Assembly (NCBI GenBank): GCA_934746785.1
Contig: CAKVFO010000015.1
Location: 1-33,674 of the forward strand
Source: an uncultured Clostridium sp.
Lineage (GTDB): Bacteria > Bacillota > Clostridia > Clostridiales > Clostridiaceae
Direction: 5' to 3'
DNA length: 33,674 nucleotides
The notes beneath the pieces are model-generated. The model worked only from the letters and a program-made list of their open reading frames with translations, did no database searches and was not told where the DNA came from. Below, one piece after another: positions 24,913 through 33,401 of this stretch (positions are counted from its first letter, which is position 1; the number at the start of each line of letters is the position of its first letter). The translations under genes were made by a program, and so were the position numbers.

Positions 24913-25458
24913 ATGAATACAATAAGTTCATCAAAAACTTCAACTAAAGATTTAACTAAGATGACACTATTAACAGCTCTGTTATGTATATCATCTTATA
25001 TAATAATTCCATTACCTTTTTCCCTTGCAAGTATAACAGCTCAAACAATAATCATTAACCTAATAGCCTTTTTATTAAAACCAAAACAGGCTTTTACAAC
25101 TGTTGGACTATTCATATTAATAGGCCTTATAGGAATACCTGTATTCTCTGGTGGTGGAGCTGGTCCTGCTAAACTATTTGGACCTACTGGGGGCTACCTT
25201 TTTGGGTACTTAACAGCAGCTACTGTAATTTCATTTTTAAGAGGAAAGGAATTTAATATGAAAAAATGTATCTTCCTTTCTATTGTTGTAGGCATGCCTA
25301 TAATTTATATATTAGGTGCTGGATATATGGAATTCTTAACAAAAATGAATTTTAAGGCATTAATAACTACATCAGTACTTCCATTTATACCCCTTGATAT
25401 CTTAAAATGTATATTAGCAGCTTTTTTAGCTAAAATTTTGAATAGATTTGTATATTAA
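24913..25458 (+). CDS. bioY: Biotin transporter substrate-binding S component BioY
   Basis: A 181-residue membrane protein with about six spans. It has the BioY signature region GGGAGPAKLFGPTGGYLFGY and an N-terminal LTALLCISSYIIIPLPF. It binds biotin and works with the ECF energising module encoded elsewhere. GGAG lies 10 nt before the ATG. It is the first gene of an operon with birA (12 bp gap) and bioB, under a BirA-controlled consensus promoter. This pairing of uptake with the last synthesis step suggests scavenging of biotin or dethiobiotin; no bioA, bioD or bioF is in the window. Confidence 0.95.
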   Translation: MNTISSSKTSTKDLTKMTLLTALLCISSYIIIPLPFSLASITAQTIIINLIAFLLKPKQAFTTVGLFILIGLIGIPVFSGGGAGPAKLFGPTGGYLFGYLTAATVISFLRGKEFNMKKCIFLSIVVGMPIIYILGAGYMEFLTKMNFKALITTSVLPFIPLDILKCILAAFLAKILNRFVY

Positions 25459-25470
25459 GGAGGCTTTTTT

Positions 25471-26448
25471 ATGTCTATAAAAAGCGATATTTTGAAGGAG
25501 TTTGAAAAGAATAAGGGAGAAGTAATTTCAGGATCTAAACTTGCTAAAGATTTAAATGTATCTAGAACTTCCATATGGAAGCATATCGAGGAGTTAAGAA
25601 GAGATGGCTATGAAATAACAGCAGTAACTAACAAAGGTTATTCCCTTTCCAATAACACAGATTTAATTTCAGCAGAAGGAATAATTCCATATCTTAAGGA
25701 TGATTATTGCAATATTCCTATATATTCATATAAAACTTTAGAATCAACAAACAAGACAGCTAAAGAACTTACTTTTAAAAATGCAGCTCATGGAACTGTT
25801 ATAATTTCTGAAGAACAGACTGCTGGAAGGGGAAGACTTGGAAGAAGTTTTTATTCTCCAAAGAATAGTGGAATTTATATGAGCATAATCTTAAAACCAA
25901 ACCTAACAATTACTGATTCAGTTCTTATTACTACTGCTGCTTCTGTTGCTGTATGTAGAGCAATTGAGAAGACCACAGGTATCGAAGCTAAAATTAAATG
26001 GATAAATGATATTGTACTTAATAATAAAAAGGTCTGTGGAATTTTAACTGAAGCTTCAACAGATTTTGAAACTGGTACTATAGAAAATATTATTCTTGGT
26101 ATTGGTATAAACTTTAATACTGCCTGTGAAGACTTCCCTGAAAAAATTCAAAATACCGCAGCCTCATTATTTTCTAAAGGAAATTCTAAAATCAGCAGAA
26201 ATATACTTTGTGCTGCAATAATTAATGAGGTATTGTCTATGTCAGACAATTTAAAAGGTCACAAATTTATAGATGAATATAAAAAGAGAAGTATCGTCTT
26301 AAATAAGGATATTATCTTTATAAGAAATGGAGTATCGACAAAGGCTCATGCTTTTGATATTCAAGATGATGGTTCTTTAGTAGTAAAAAAAGAAGATGGT
26401 GAAATCACAATTCTTAATTCAGGAGAAATTAGTATTAGGGGGCTTTAA
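25471..26448 (+). CDS. birA: Bifunctional biotin-protein ligase / biotin operon repressor BirA
   Basis: A 325-residue group II BirA. The N-terminal winged helix-turn-helix spans residues 4-60 (GSKLAKDLNVSRTSIWKHIE). The ligase domain has the biotinyl-AMP loop GRGRLGRSF (119-127), KWINDIVLNNKKVCGILTEA and a C-terminal SH3-like domain. It activates biotin and attaches it to carboxylase subunits; as the biotinyl-AMP-bound dimer it should bind the operator at 24804-24835 and repress its own operon. AGGAGG precedes the ATG. It is followed directly by bioB, one base after the stop. Confidence 0.95.
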   Translation: MSIKSDILKEFEKNKGEVISGSKLAKDLNVSRTSIWKHIEELRRDGYEITAVTNKGYSLSNNTDLISAEGIIPYLKDDYCNIPIYSYKTLESTNKTAKELTFKNAAHGTVIISEEQTAGRGRLGRSFYSPKNSGIYMSIILKPNLTITDSVLITTAASVAVCRAIEKTTGIEAKIKWINDIVLNNKKVCGILTEASTDFETGTIENIILGIGINFNTACEDFPEKIQNTAASLFSKGNSKISRNILCAAIINEVLSMSDNLKGHKFIDEYKKRSIVLNKDIIFIRNGVSTKAHAFDIQDDGSLVVKKEDGEITILNSGEISIRGL

Positions 26449-26449
26449 A

Positions 26450-27400
26450 ATGCTTGATATCTTGAAAAATAAAATATATGGAGGATATAAAATCTCTAAG
26501 GAAGATGCTATATCCTTAATTAACACAGACTTATCCGAACTTTGCAAAACTGCTAATGAAATTAGAGAGCATTTCTGCAAAAATCAATTTGATATATGCA
26601 CAATTATTAATGGTAAATGCGGTAACTGTTCTGAAGACTGTAAATACTGTGCACAATCTATTAAATATAACACCAATATAGACAAGCATCCATTATGTAA
26701 TAGTGAAACTATATTAAAGGATGCTAAATATAATTCTGATAAAGGCATAATACGTTATTCAGTTGTTACCTCAGGTAAAAGACTATCACCTAAGGATCTA
26801 GATAAGTTATGCATGACTTATAAAGAATTAAATGAAAAAGTGGATATTTCTTTATGTGCTTCTCATGGACTTTTATCTTATGATGACTTTGTTAAATTAA
26901 AGCAATCTGGGGTTAATAGATATCATAATAACTTAGAAACTTCGAGAAACTTTTTCCCTAACATCTGCACTACTCATACTTATGATGAAAAAATTAAAAC
27001 TATAAAAGATGCCCAAAGAGCTGGATTAGAAGTATGCAGCGGTGGAATTCTAGGTCTTGGTGAAAACATGGAAGATAGAATTGATATGCTTTTAGATTTG
27101 AGAGCTTTAAATATAAAATCAATTCCTGTAAATGTATTAAATCCTATTAAGGGTACTCCCCTTGAAAATAACACTCCTTTATCTAAAGAAGAAATCCTTA
27201 GAAGTATTGCTATCTTTAGATTTATAATTCCTGATGCTTTCATAAGACTTGCTGGCGGCAGAGGATTATTTGATGATAGAGGAAAATCTGCCTTTACTAG
27301 TGGAGCAAATGCTGCAATATCAGGGGACATGCTTACAACTTCAGGAATCACTATACAAGATGATTTAAATATGTTATCTGATTTGAACTTCAGTTTATAG
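26450..27400 (+). CDS. bioB: Biotin synthase BioB
   Basis: A 316-residue radical SAM enzyme that inserts sulfur into dethiobiotin. The SAM cluster motif is C60-x3-C64-x2-C67 (NCSEDCKYCAQS). Ligands of the second cluster lie in SLCASHG and EVCSGGILGLGE, and the late Arg in FIRLAGGRG. The ATG at 26450 is one base after the birA stop and has GGGGG 7 nt upstream, so translation is coupled; an upstream in-frame ATG at 26396 lies within birA. It is the last gene of the BirA-regulated operon and ends at a strong terminator. Confidence 0.95.
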   Translation: MLDILKNKIYGGYKISKEDAISLINTDLSELCKTANEIREHFCKNQFDICTIINGKCGNCSEDCKYCAQSIKYNTNIDKHPLCNSETILKDAKYNSDKGIIRYSVVTSGKRLSPKDLDKLCMTYKELNEKVDISLCASHGLLSYDDFVKLKQSGVNRYHNNLETSRNFFPNICTTHTYDEKIKTIKDAQRAGLEVCSGGILGLGENMEDRIDMLLDLRALNIKSIPVNVLNPIKGTPLENNTPLSKEEILRSIAIFRFIIPDAFIRLAGGRGLFDDRGKSAFTSGANAAISGDMLTTSGITIQDDLNMLSDLNFSL

Positions 27401-27442
27401 AATGAAAAAAGCTGCATTAAACTGCAGCTTTTTTCATTCTAT
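27397..27442. terminator. Bidirectional terminator between bioB and the FUSC gene
   Basis: A 20-bp perfect stem (core GAAAAAAGCTGCA / TGCAGCTTTTTTC) around the loop TTAAAC. The stop codon of the convergent gene lies in the loop. Confidence 0.9.
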
Positions 27443-29339
27443 TTAATCCTACTAAAATCTCTATATAGTCAATGATAGCTATTTTACTACTTAATGAATA
27501 GTTAGATTTTGAATCATCTATAATCTCTTGAACTTTGCTATAATCTACAACATCCTTATTATCAAATAGATTTTTTATATTATTCTTTTCCTCATTATAA
27601 GGTTTTACATTAATCTTAGTTACTTCTAGCCATCTATATAAATCAGATATATTTAATAATAATAAACGCTGAGAATCAAGATATTTATTAAGATTTTCAT
27701 CCTGTGAATCTTTTTCATTAGATAAAATTCTCTCTTCTATCATATTTGCTCTAAGTATTTCGTTCTTCATTGCTTCATTAGATGATTTTCCTTTTTCTAT
27801 AAAATTCTTAACTATATTTATCTGACTTAAAATTGTATCATTATATAATTTAATAAGATACTCTTTTGCATCTTTTTCTCTATATGGTAGTACAAATTTA
27901 TTTAAGAATAAAGCAATTAATATTCCTATACAGACAAAAACAAGTCTATCAATAGTAAGTACTTTTGCATCACCATATACTGCTGCCATACCAATTGCTG
28001 ACACTGTAATATTTATAGTTCTAAACTTATATGAATTATTAAAACTTGCTAAGTATCCTACAAACATAATAGCAATACTTCTAGCTGTTGAATCCTTAAT
28101 AAAATAGAATACAACTACGATAATTGCAGCTCCTATAATAGTTCCTATCAATCTATCTTTAGTCTTTTCTTTAGCTTTTTCATAGAAAGGCTGAATTAAA
28201 GTATTTACCGTATATAATATCCATCTTCCTTCACTAATATTAAAGTACTCTACTATAAAAGCACTAAATGTTACCCCAAGAGCTAATCTAAAAGCATAAG
28301 AAAACTTTAATGAATTAGATCTGAAGCTCTCCTTATATATATTTTTCAATCTAAAGTTTGATGGTATATCTTCTAATTTACTAACCATATTATATTTCTT
28401 TTTATCCAATTCCTTTAAATCATAAAGATACTGTCTAATGAAAAACAATGAATTTAATATTTTTATTGTAAATACATTCATGTTATCTTCTTTATCATAT
28501 TTTTTAAATATATCATCGAATAATTTATCTAAATTCTCTAAGTTTTCATCTTTATCAAGACATGATTTTAATATATTTATTGACTTTATAAGATATTTAT
28601 CAAATTCTCCTTCACTTAATATATGTACCGCATCATCCTTATGAGCTAATTCATTTAATGCATCATTTATTTTTTCTAACTCTAAAGAAATATTAAGCTT
28701 GATTCTACCTTCATTTGTAAGATAAAATTCCTGTTCTCTTTTATTGTATATAAATCTTCTAAATTTATTAATGCTGCCTTTTATCCCCTTATCAATCTCA
28801 TCTATATTTTTATTATTCTCGATAAATTCTATCTTATCTATAATACTCAAACATAACTTAGACAATAGTGAATTACCCTGTTTATATATCTTATTTTTAT
28901 TAAGTAGAACTTGACTAAGAATTATTATAACTGCTCCTACTGCTAATGATAATAGCCTCTTTGGAAGCTTATCTATTGTTATAGGAGTGCTTAACAAAAA
29001 TACATATTGAAGATTAAAAGGTACAAAACTAGGGCTGCTTAAGTTGTAGGATAATGTATATCCCATTATAAATAATGATATAAAATTAAGAGGAATTCCT
29101 AATATAGGGTTTTCACTGGCCCAAAAAGTTATAATTCCCATTGCAATATTAAAACAAATTAACTTTATGGCTGTTTTTATTGGATTTAAAGAAAAATCTT
29201 TGCTTAAAAATAAAAATACAGCTGTTATTGTTGTTACACCAATTAGTGTATTATCTGAGCCAAAAACAGCACTAAATCCTACTATAAGGCCTATCATTAC
29301 CACAAATATTACTGTGTTTCCTATTATTTTCTTCAGCAC
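27417..29339 (-). CDS. FUSC-family (aromatic acid exporter-like) membrane protein
   Basis: About 640 residues. Two membrane blocks (roughly 5-165 and 365-500) are separated and followed by long helical cytosolic regions, the layout of YccS/AaeB-type FUSC proteins. The second block carries the family stretch RLALGVTFSAFIVEYF and GRWILYTVNTLIQPFYE, followed by KDRLIGTIIGA. Members export aromatic acids or other organic anions, often without a known substrate. I prefer the GTG start at 29339, with AAAGGAAG about 9 nt upstream. Upstream in-frame starts at 29363 and 29387 lack a good ribosome binding site. It is monocistronic. Confidence 0.8.
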   Translation of the reverse strand: MLKKIIGNTVIFVVMIGLIVGFSAVFGSDNTLIGVTTITAVFLFLSKDFSLNPIKTAIKLICFNIAMGIITFWASENPILGIPLNFISLFIMGYTLSYNLSSPSFVPFNLQYVFLLSTPITIDKLPKRLLSLAVGAVIIILSQVLLNKNKIYKQGNSLLSKLCLSIIDKIEFIENNKNIDEIDKGIKGSINKFRRFIYNKREQEFYLTNEGRIKLNISLELEKINDALNELAHKDDAVHILSEGEFDKYLIKSINILKSCLDKDENLENLDKLFDDIFKKYDKEDNMNVFTIKILNSLFFIRQYLYDLKELDKKKYNMVSKLEDIPSNFRLKNIYKESFRSNSLKFSYAFRLALGVTFSAFIVEYFNISEGRWILYTVNTLIQPFYEKAKEKTKDRLIGTIIGAAIIVVVFYFIKDSTARSIAIMFVGYLASFNNSYKFRTINITVSAIGMAAVYGDAKVLTIDRLVFVCIGILIALFLNKFVLPYREKDAKEYLIKLYNDTILSQINIVKNFIEKGKSSNEAMKNEILRANMIEERILSNEKDSQDENLNKYLDSQRLLLLNISDLYRWLEVTKINVKPYNEEKNNIKNLFDNKDVVDYSKVQEIIDDSKSNYSLSSKIAIIDYIEILVGLNRMKKAAV

Positions 29340-29439
29340 GTATCGACACTTCCTTTCCTTCATAATTAATATAATCCTTATTCGCAATATTTATTCTACA
29401 ATTTTTTTAATTATTTCTTTTACGCTTTCATATATGAAA

Positions 29440-29478
29440 AAAAGCAGCATAACCACGCTTTTTAGCGCAGCAGCTACT
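29440..29478. repeat. Diverged repeat copy 4, acting as terminator
   Basis: ACCACGCTTTTTAGCGCAG differs from copies 1 and 2 at only a few places and keeps the inner CGCT/AGCG hairpin. The outer arms AAAAAGCAGC and GCTACTTTTT pair with one mismatch. It sits directly after the patatin stop (29488), with T-rich flanks on both strands, so it should terminate transcription. Confidence 0.65.
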
Positions 29479-29487
29479 TTTTATTCT

Positions 29488-30375
29488 TTAAATATCATAT
29501 CCTCTTAAAATTTTAACTATAAGTGGTGCAACTTGTACCATAGCATCTCTATATCCTAGTTCTATATTTCCTTCTATAGTATCTTTCCTTAAATTAAGAC
29601 TTCCAATACCACTTATTATTTCAAGGCTGGATGAAGGATAAATCTCAATTATTTTAGTACCTTCAAATCCAGTCTTATCAACTTCACTCTTATTTGATAA
29701 ATGGACTACTATTATAATATCGCACTCATAATTTCTAAGAGGAGAAATAGGAACATTATCTATATTGTTCTTAGAGTATAAAGGTGAATGAATACCACCA
29801 TCAGAATATCTCATTCCATCTATCTGTATTGGTTTAAACATATGAGGAATTGCACTAGATGCTAAAACTCTATCTTTTATTTCCTCTTCAGTGCAATCAT
29901 TTAACCTAAAATATTCTGGTCTTTCTTTATCTACATTGTATGCACAGGCATAAAGCTCTTTATCTGAGTTTTTTATAATTTCCATATCAATGTATTCCTC
30001 AATAAAATCTTTAATCCCACTTTGAGATATTAATCCTATATCATTCAAATTAACCTGTTCAAAGATTCCATTTTCTATATTGATTGATTTTATCTTTTCT
30101 AATATTATATCTGACTTTTTCTCTTTTGTATTTTGTTGATTTAAAATAAATCTTGAATAATTAAGATTTCTCCAGCTATGTCCTATAACATTTGGATTAT
30201 CCATAGCAAAAAATAAAGCATTAATGGCTCCTATAGATGTTCCTGAGATAACTTTTATATTATCAACAATTTCTAATTCTCTTAAGGCCTTATATACTCC
30301 AACTTCATAAGCTCCTTTAGCTCCTCCCCCCGCTAAAACAAGCCCTATTCTTACAGCATCTAAACTTTTATTCAT
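29488..30375 (-). CDS. Patatin-like phospholipase family protein
   Basis: A 295-residue serine hydrolase. The oxyanion loop is GGGAKGAYE, the nucleophile Ser47 lies in GTSIGA and the dyad Asp192 in DGGIHSPL. It should hydrolyse acyl esters of lipids; whether it acts on membranes is unknown. I chose the ATG at 30375, served by GGAG 9 nt upstream. Alternative upstream starts (ATG 30390, or the extension to 30471) lack a ribosome binding site, and the longest extension would translate the dispersed repeat, so it is spurious. It is monocistronic and ends at repeat copy 4. Confidence 0.88.
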   Translation of the reverse strand: MNKSLDAVRIGLVLAGGGAKGAYEVGVYKALRELEIVDNIKVISGTSIGAINALFFAMDNPNVIGHSWRNLNYSRFILNQQNTKEKKSDIILEKIKSINIENGIFEQVNLNDIGLISQSGIKDFIEEYIDMEIIKNSDKELYACAYNVDKERPEYFRLNDCTEEEIKDRVLASSAIPHMFKPIQIDGMRYSDGGIHSPLYSKNNIDNVPISPLRNYECDIIIVVHLSNKSEVDKTGFEGTKIIEIYPSSSLEIISGIGSLNLRKDTIEGNIELGYRDAMVQVAPLIVKILRGYDI

Positions 30376-30412
30376 CTCCAAATTCTCCATTTTAATTATT
30401 TTTATTATTACT

Positions 30413-30491
30413 ACAAAGTGGCTGACGCCACGCTTTTCAGCGCAGGAAGCCACTTTGTCACAGCCTATCAAAAGGTTCTAAAAGCAAAATT
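30413..30491 (+). repeat. Dispersed structured repeat, copy 2 (complete stem)
   Basis: ACAAAGTGGCT (30413-30423) pairs perfectly with AGCCACTTTGT (30448-30458). Inside lies the small hairpin CGCT-TTTC-AGCG. The conserved tail CAAAAGGTTCTAAAAGCAAAAT follows. It lies just upstream of the patatin gene, between it and the decayed sensor kinase. Confidence 0.85.
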
Positions 30492-30499
30492 GGAGGATA

Positions 30500-30553
30500 G
30501 AAGTAATATTTTTATGCTCCAAATCACAACCAGTCGCTTAAAAATATTGCTTC
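30500..30553. repeat. 15-bp inverted repeat next to repeat copy 2
   Basis: GAAGTAATATTTTTA (30500-30514) is inverted at 30539-30553 with a single wobble position. It may be the terminator of the sensor kinase remnant, which stops at 30562. Confidence 0.55.
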
Positions 30554-30561
30554 TACCTTCT

Positions 30562-31157
30562 TTATTCCTTTAAAATCTCTCCAAATTCTAAAAATACTTT
30601 TTTAAGATCGTCTTTTGAAATTCCTTTTCCCGTATCTTTAATAATTACTTTCTTCAAGTTCCTTTATCTTATTTCGTATTTCCTCATTCATATCTTCTAT
30701 TAGCCCATACATAGGCTTTGTTATATCATCTGATATTAAATAAATTATTATAAGAAGGAATATTTCAATTACCACATTTAACTTTGCAAGTGTAGAATAG
30801 CTATTATATTTAGTATCGTATAAATTCTCAAGATTATATAGATATACAAAATAATATTTTTTATCATTAAGATTAATATAATTATTTATTATTGATATAT
30901 ATGATTTCTTTATCCATATTTCTAAACTGCAGAGAAACATTAGGATTACTATTATTTTTTTGATTAAAAAATATATTTTTTGCATTTGAATTAGACTCTA
31001 TATTTGCACAAATTACTGAGTATTCTTCTAACGCTCCACTAATTGTATTTTCAATTACTGTATTAAAATTTGTTTCTATTAATATGACTCCATAAATATT
31101 AATAGTAACAAAAAATAGAATATCAAAATATAAAAATAACTTATTTTTTAATTTCAT
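30562..31157 (-). pseudogene. Sensor histidine kinase remnant
   Basis: Three pieces. 31157-30882 encodes the N-terminus with one membrane span (FVTINIYGVILIETNF) and part of an extracellular sensor, ending after KEIIYINN. The next frame (30985-30638) continues with NYINLNDKKYYFVYLYN, a second span and a HAMP-like linker up to KELEES. A third frame, read from about 30655, is VIIKDTGKGISKDDLKK and ends at 30562; this is the G1 box region of the kinase ATPase domain. The phosphoacceptor helix and most of the ATPase domain are deleted, and a 1-nt shift near 30890 breaks the sensor. Not functional. Confidence 0.8.
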
Positions 31158-31167
31158 AATATTAACC

Positions 31168-31550
31168 TCAGCTCTTTAAAATATAACCAACCTTATATAT
31201 TGTTTTTAAATAATCCTTTAAATCAAGTTTGTCCCTTAGCTGCTTAACATGCATATCCACTGTTCTCGTCTCTCCTAAAAAATCATATCCCCATATCTTT
31301 TCAAGAATTACTTCTCTAGTAAGAACATTATTTATATTATCTATAAACATTATTAAGAGATTATATTCTTTAACCGTAAGATAAACTATCTCTCCTTTTG
31401 ATTTTACTATCCTTTCATTTGGCTGAATTGTAATATGATGATATTCTATATTATTGTAATCTTCTATCATTTTTATTAATGTAAATCCATCTATTTTAGG
31501 AATCATTATATCTAATAAAATTAAGTCAAATAAAGTTATTTCAACTGAAA
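31168..31550 (-). pseudogene. OmpR-family response regulator remnant
   Basis: The frame is open from about 31550 and reads LFDLILLDIMIPKIDGFT, the receiver segment with the phosphoacceptor Asp. It then jumps from LIKMIE to DYNNIEYHHITI, losing the second half of the receiver (the conserved Thr/Ser and Lys). The DNA-binding winged helix is complete (VYLTVKEYNLL to TRTVDMHVKQLRDKL, ending YKVGYIL). The N-terminal third is missing and the remnant abuts the deacetylase remnant on the other strand. It lies 10 bp upstream of the kinase remnant, as in a two-component operon. Confidence 0.8.
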
Positions 31551-31552
31551 AT

Positions 31553-32203
31553 ATGGCCGAAACAAAAACAGAACAAAAACCTAAAGATACAGATATAATT
31601 CCTGGTAAAAATTTAACTTATGGCGGAAAAGAATTTTCAATCCCTGCTAATGAAGTAAAAAATATAGCTAATGGACATGCAATAGATGATAATAAATATG
31701 TACTTTTAACATTTGATGACGGACCTAGTCCAAATACAGAGAAAGTTTTAGATATATTAAAAGAAAAAGAAGTTCATGGAACATTTTTTGTATTAGGAGA
31801 AAACCTTGAAAAAAGTGATGATTCAAAAAAACTTCTTCAAAGATGCATTTTAGAAGGTAATGCTATTGCTAATCATACTTATACTCATAACTTTAATAAG
31901 CTTTACCCTAATAACGTTATAAATATAAGTCTCTTTATGGATAAGAATGCTTTTAATGCTCTTTTGAATGAAAAAAATATTATAAATATTGACTGGACTT
32001 CATTAAATAGAGATGCTGAAGGGAAAAATTTTTCTGTAGACCAATTACTAAGTAATGCAATAAAAACATCCGAAGGAAAAAAACAAATAGTTATTTTAAT
32101 GCATGATACTTACGGCAAAGAGAAAACTGCTCAAATGCTTCCAGCACTTATAGATTACTATAAATCTAATGGATATGAATTTAAAACTATAGAATCAGTA
32201 TAA
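31553..32203 (+). pseudogene. Polysaccharide deacetylase (NodB domain) remnant
   Basis: A 216-residue frame without a ribosome binding site before its ATG and without the signal peptide or membrane anchor expected for peptidoglycan deacetylases. NodB motifs present are TFDDGPS (Asp55, Asp56), the metal His pair NHTYTH (108 and 112) and LMHDT (184-185). The RxPxG motif expected between is absent: NVINISLFMD runs straight into KNAFNALLNEKN, about 40-50 residues short. It is probably inactive. The 5' end meets the response regulator remnant at a deletion point near 31550. Confidence 0.72.
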
Positions 32204-32209
32204 AAATTG

Positions 32210-32264
32210 GGGGTTGTATCAAAAGGAAATATACTTTACCCAAAAGATGTTCTGATACATCCCC
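32210..32264. terminator. Hairpin between deacetylase remnant and phosphoesterase
   Basis: GGGGTTGTATCA (32210-32221) pairs with TGATACATCCCC (32253-32264) with one mismatch and a 31-nt loop. It probably works as a bidirectional terminator. Confidence 0.55.
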
Positions 32265-32271
32265 TTTAAAT

Positions 32272-33177
32272 TTAATCCTTTCTAAATGATTCAAAATAGT
32301 CATTCATCTTTCTAGGTCCTGCAAGAACTGTTCTTAAGATAGCTAAGGTTCCATCTCTTCTTGCACCAATGCACCATTTAACTAATTCTATTTCTCCATT
32401 ATTTATTTCTATAGCTGTTATACATCTAGGATGAACACAGCTTCCATCATTAAAGTACGGTACTTCTCCCACCTCTGGAAACATCGGTCTATGAGTATGT
32501 CCTGTAATAATCATTGTTTTTTTCTCCTTAGCCCATTGTGTAAATCGCTTTTCAATAATATTTTTTTTCTTATAATTTTTTGCTGTACTAGTAGGATCAT
32601 TAACACCATATATCTCTAAAGATTTCCATACATACCTAACTAAAAACCTAGTTACCTTCCACATCTTATCATTAGCAAAATCACCTTGATGACCATGGAT
32701 TAATAAAATTTTATTGCATCCATACCTTTTCTTTAAAACTAACGCCTCGTGAAATTCTACACCTTTAAAAAGCGTGATATAACTTCTAAGTTTTTCATCA
32801 AAATATTTACAGAAATTTTTCTTAATATATTTCTTATCCCTTTTAACCATATCGTGATTTCCATATATGAAATGTATTCTTCCTTCTTTATAAAACTTTG
32901 ATAAAATCCAAAACACATTACTATAATTGCTGATTATATCACTAATCTTTTTACCTTCCCAAAGTTCATCACCATCCCCTAATTCTATATAAGTATAATT
33001 ATTTTGATAATAATATTTTAAAGCATAGAAATATATATCCTGATTTTTTGAAAAATTATCTCCTAAATTTCCATCTCCTCTATGGCAGTCACTCATAATA
33101 ACAAACTTAGATGAATTATCAAATTCTATAATTTTTGCTTTCTTGAAAATTTCATCTATCCTTTTTGTAAAACTCAT
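32272..33177 (-). CDS. Calcineurin-like metallophosphoesterase
   Basis: A 301-residue soluble protein. The dinuclear metal motifs are SDCHRGDGN, GDGDELWEG (GDxxD variant), YGNHDM, LLIHGHQGD and TGHTHRPM, all intact. Layout and spacing resemble the UDP-diacylglucosamine hydrolase-like branch, but Clostridia lack that lipid A pathway, so the substrate is open. AAGGA lies 7 nt before the ATG at 33177. It is monocistronic, with repeat copy 3 upstream. Confidence 0.85.
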   Translation of the reverse strand: MSFTKRIDEIFKKAKIIEFDNSSKFVIMSDCHRGDGNLGDNFSKNQDIYFYALKYYYQNNYTYIELGDGDELWEGKKISDIISNYSNVFWILSKFYKEGRIHFIYGNHDMVKRDKKYIKKNFCKYFDEKLRSYITLFKGVEFHEALVLKKRYGCNKILLIHGHQGDFANDKMWKVTRFLVRYVWKSLEIYGVNDPTSTAKNYKKKNIIEKRFTQWAKEKKTMIITGHTHRPMFPEVGEVPYFNDGSCVHPRCITAIEINNGEIELVKWCIGARRDGTLAILRTVLAGPRKMNDYFESFRKD

Positions 33178-33247
33178 ATCATTATCCTTATTTATTAGTT
33201 TTACTTATTATATTCTTATATAATATATCTTGTTACTAGAAGTGAAT

Positions 33248-33345
33248 AAAGTTTTTGACGCCGCGCTTTTCAGTGCAGGAAGTCAACTTGTTAAAGCCTG
33301 CCAAAAAGTTCTAAAAGCAAAATAATTTCCTATACGTTAAAAAAG
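33248..33345 (+). repeat. Dispersed structured repeat, copy 3 (full-length tail)
   Basis: The same order of elements as copies 1 and 2. The inner hairpin is GCGCT-TTTC-AGTGC, where GC becomes a GU-type pair. The outer stem is largely lost. The tail GTTCTAAAAGCAAAAT, then AATTTCCTATACGTTAAAAAAG, is uninterrupted and ends in the T-tract of the Hsp20 terminator. Confidence 0.8.
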
Positions 33346-33382
33346 ACATCCCTTTGTCTATACAGACTTTAAGGGATGTCTT
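33343..33382 (-). terminator. Rho-independent terminator of the Hsp20 gene
   Basis: AAGACATCCCTT (33343-33354) and AAGGGATGTCTT (33371-33382) form a 12-bp stem with an inner GTCT/AGAC pair. It is followed on the minus strand by TTTTTT that belongs to repeat copy 3. Confidence 0.88.
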
Positions 33383-33401
33383 CATTCATTTATTTAATTT
33401 A

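Noticed and set aside
26980..27417. Long minus-strand frame antisense to bioB
   Set aside because: bioB is unmistakable in the other strand, and the antisense frame has no recognisable domain.
30376..30471. N-terminal extension of the patatin protein
   Set aside because: The extra residues would be translated from the dispersed repeat and have no ribosome binding site; the domain is complete from 30375.
1..33345. Dispersed repeats as a CRISPR or retron component
   Set aside because: Copies are kilobases apart and are not separated by uniform spacers; no cas gene or reverse transcriptase is present.
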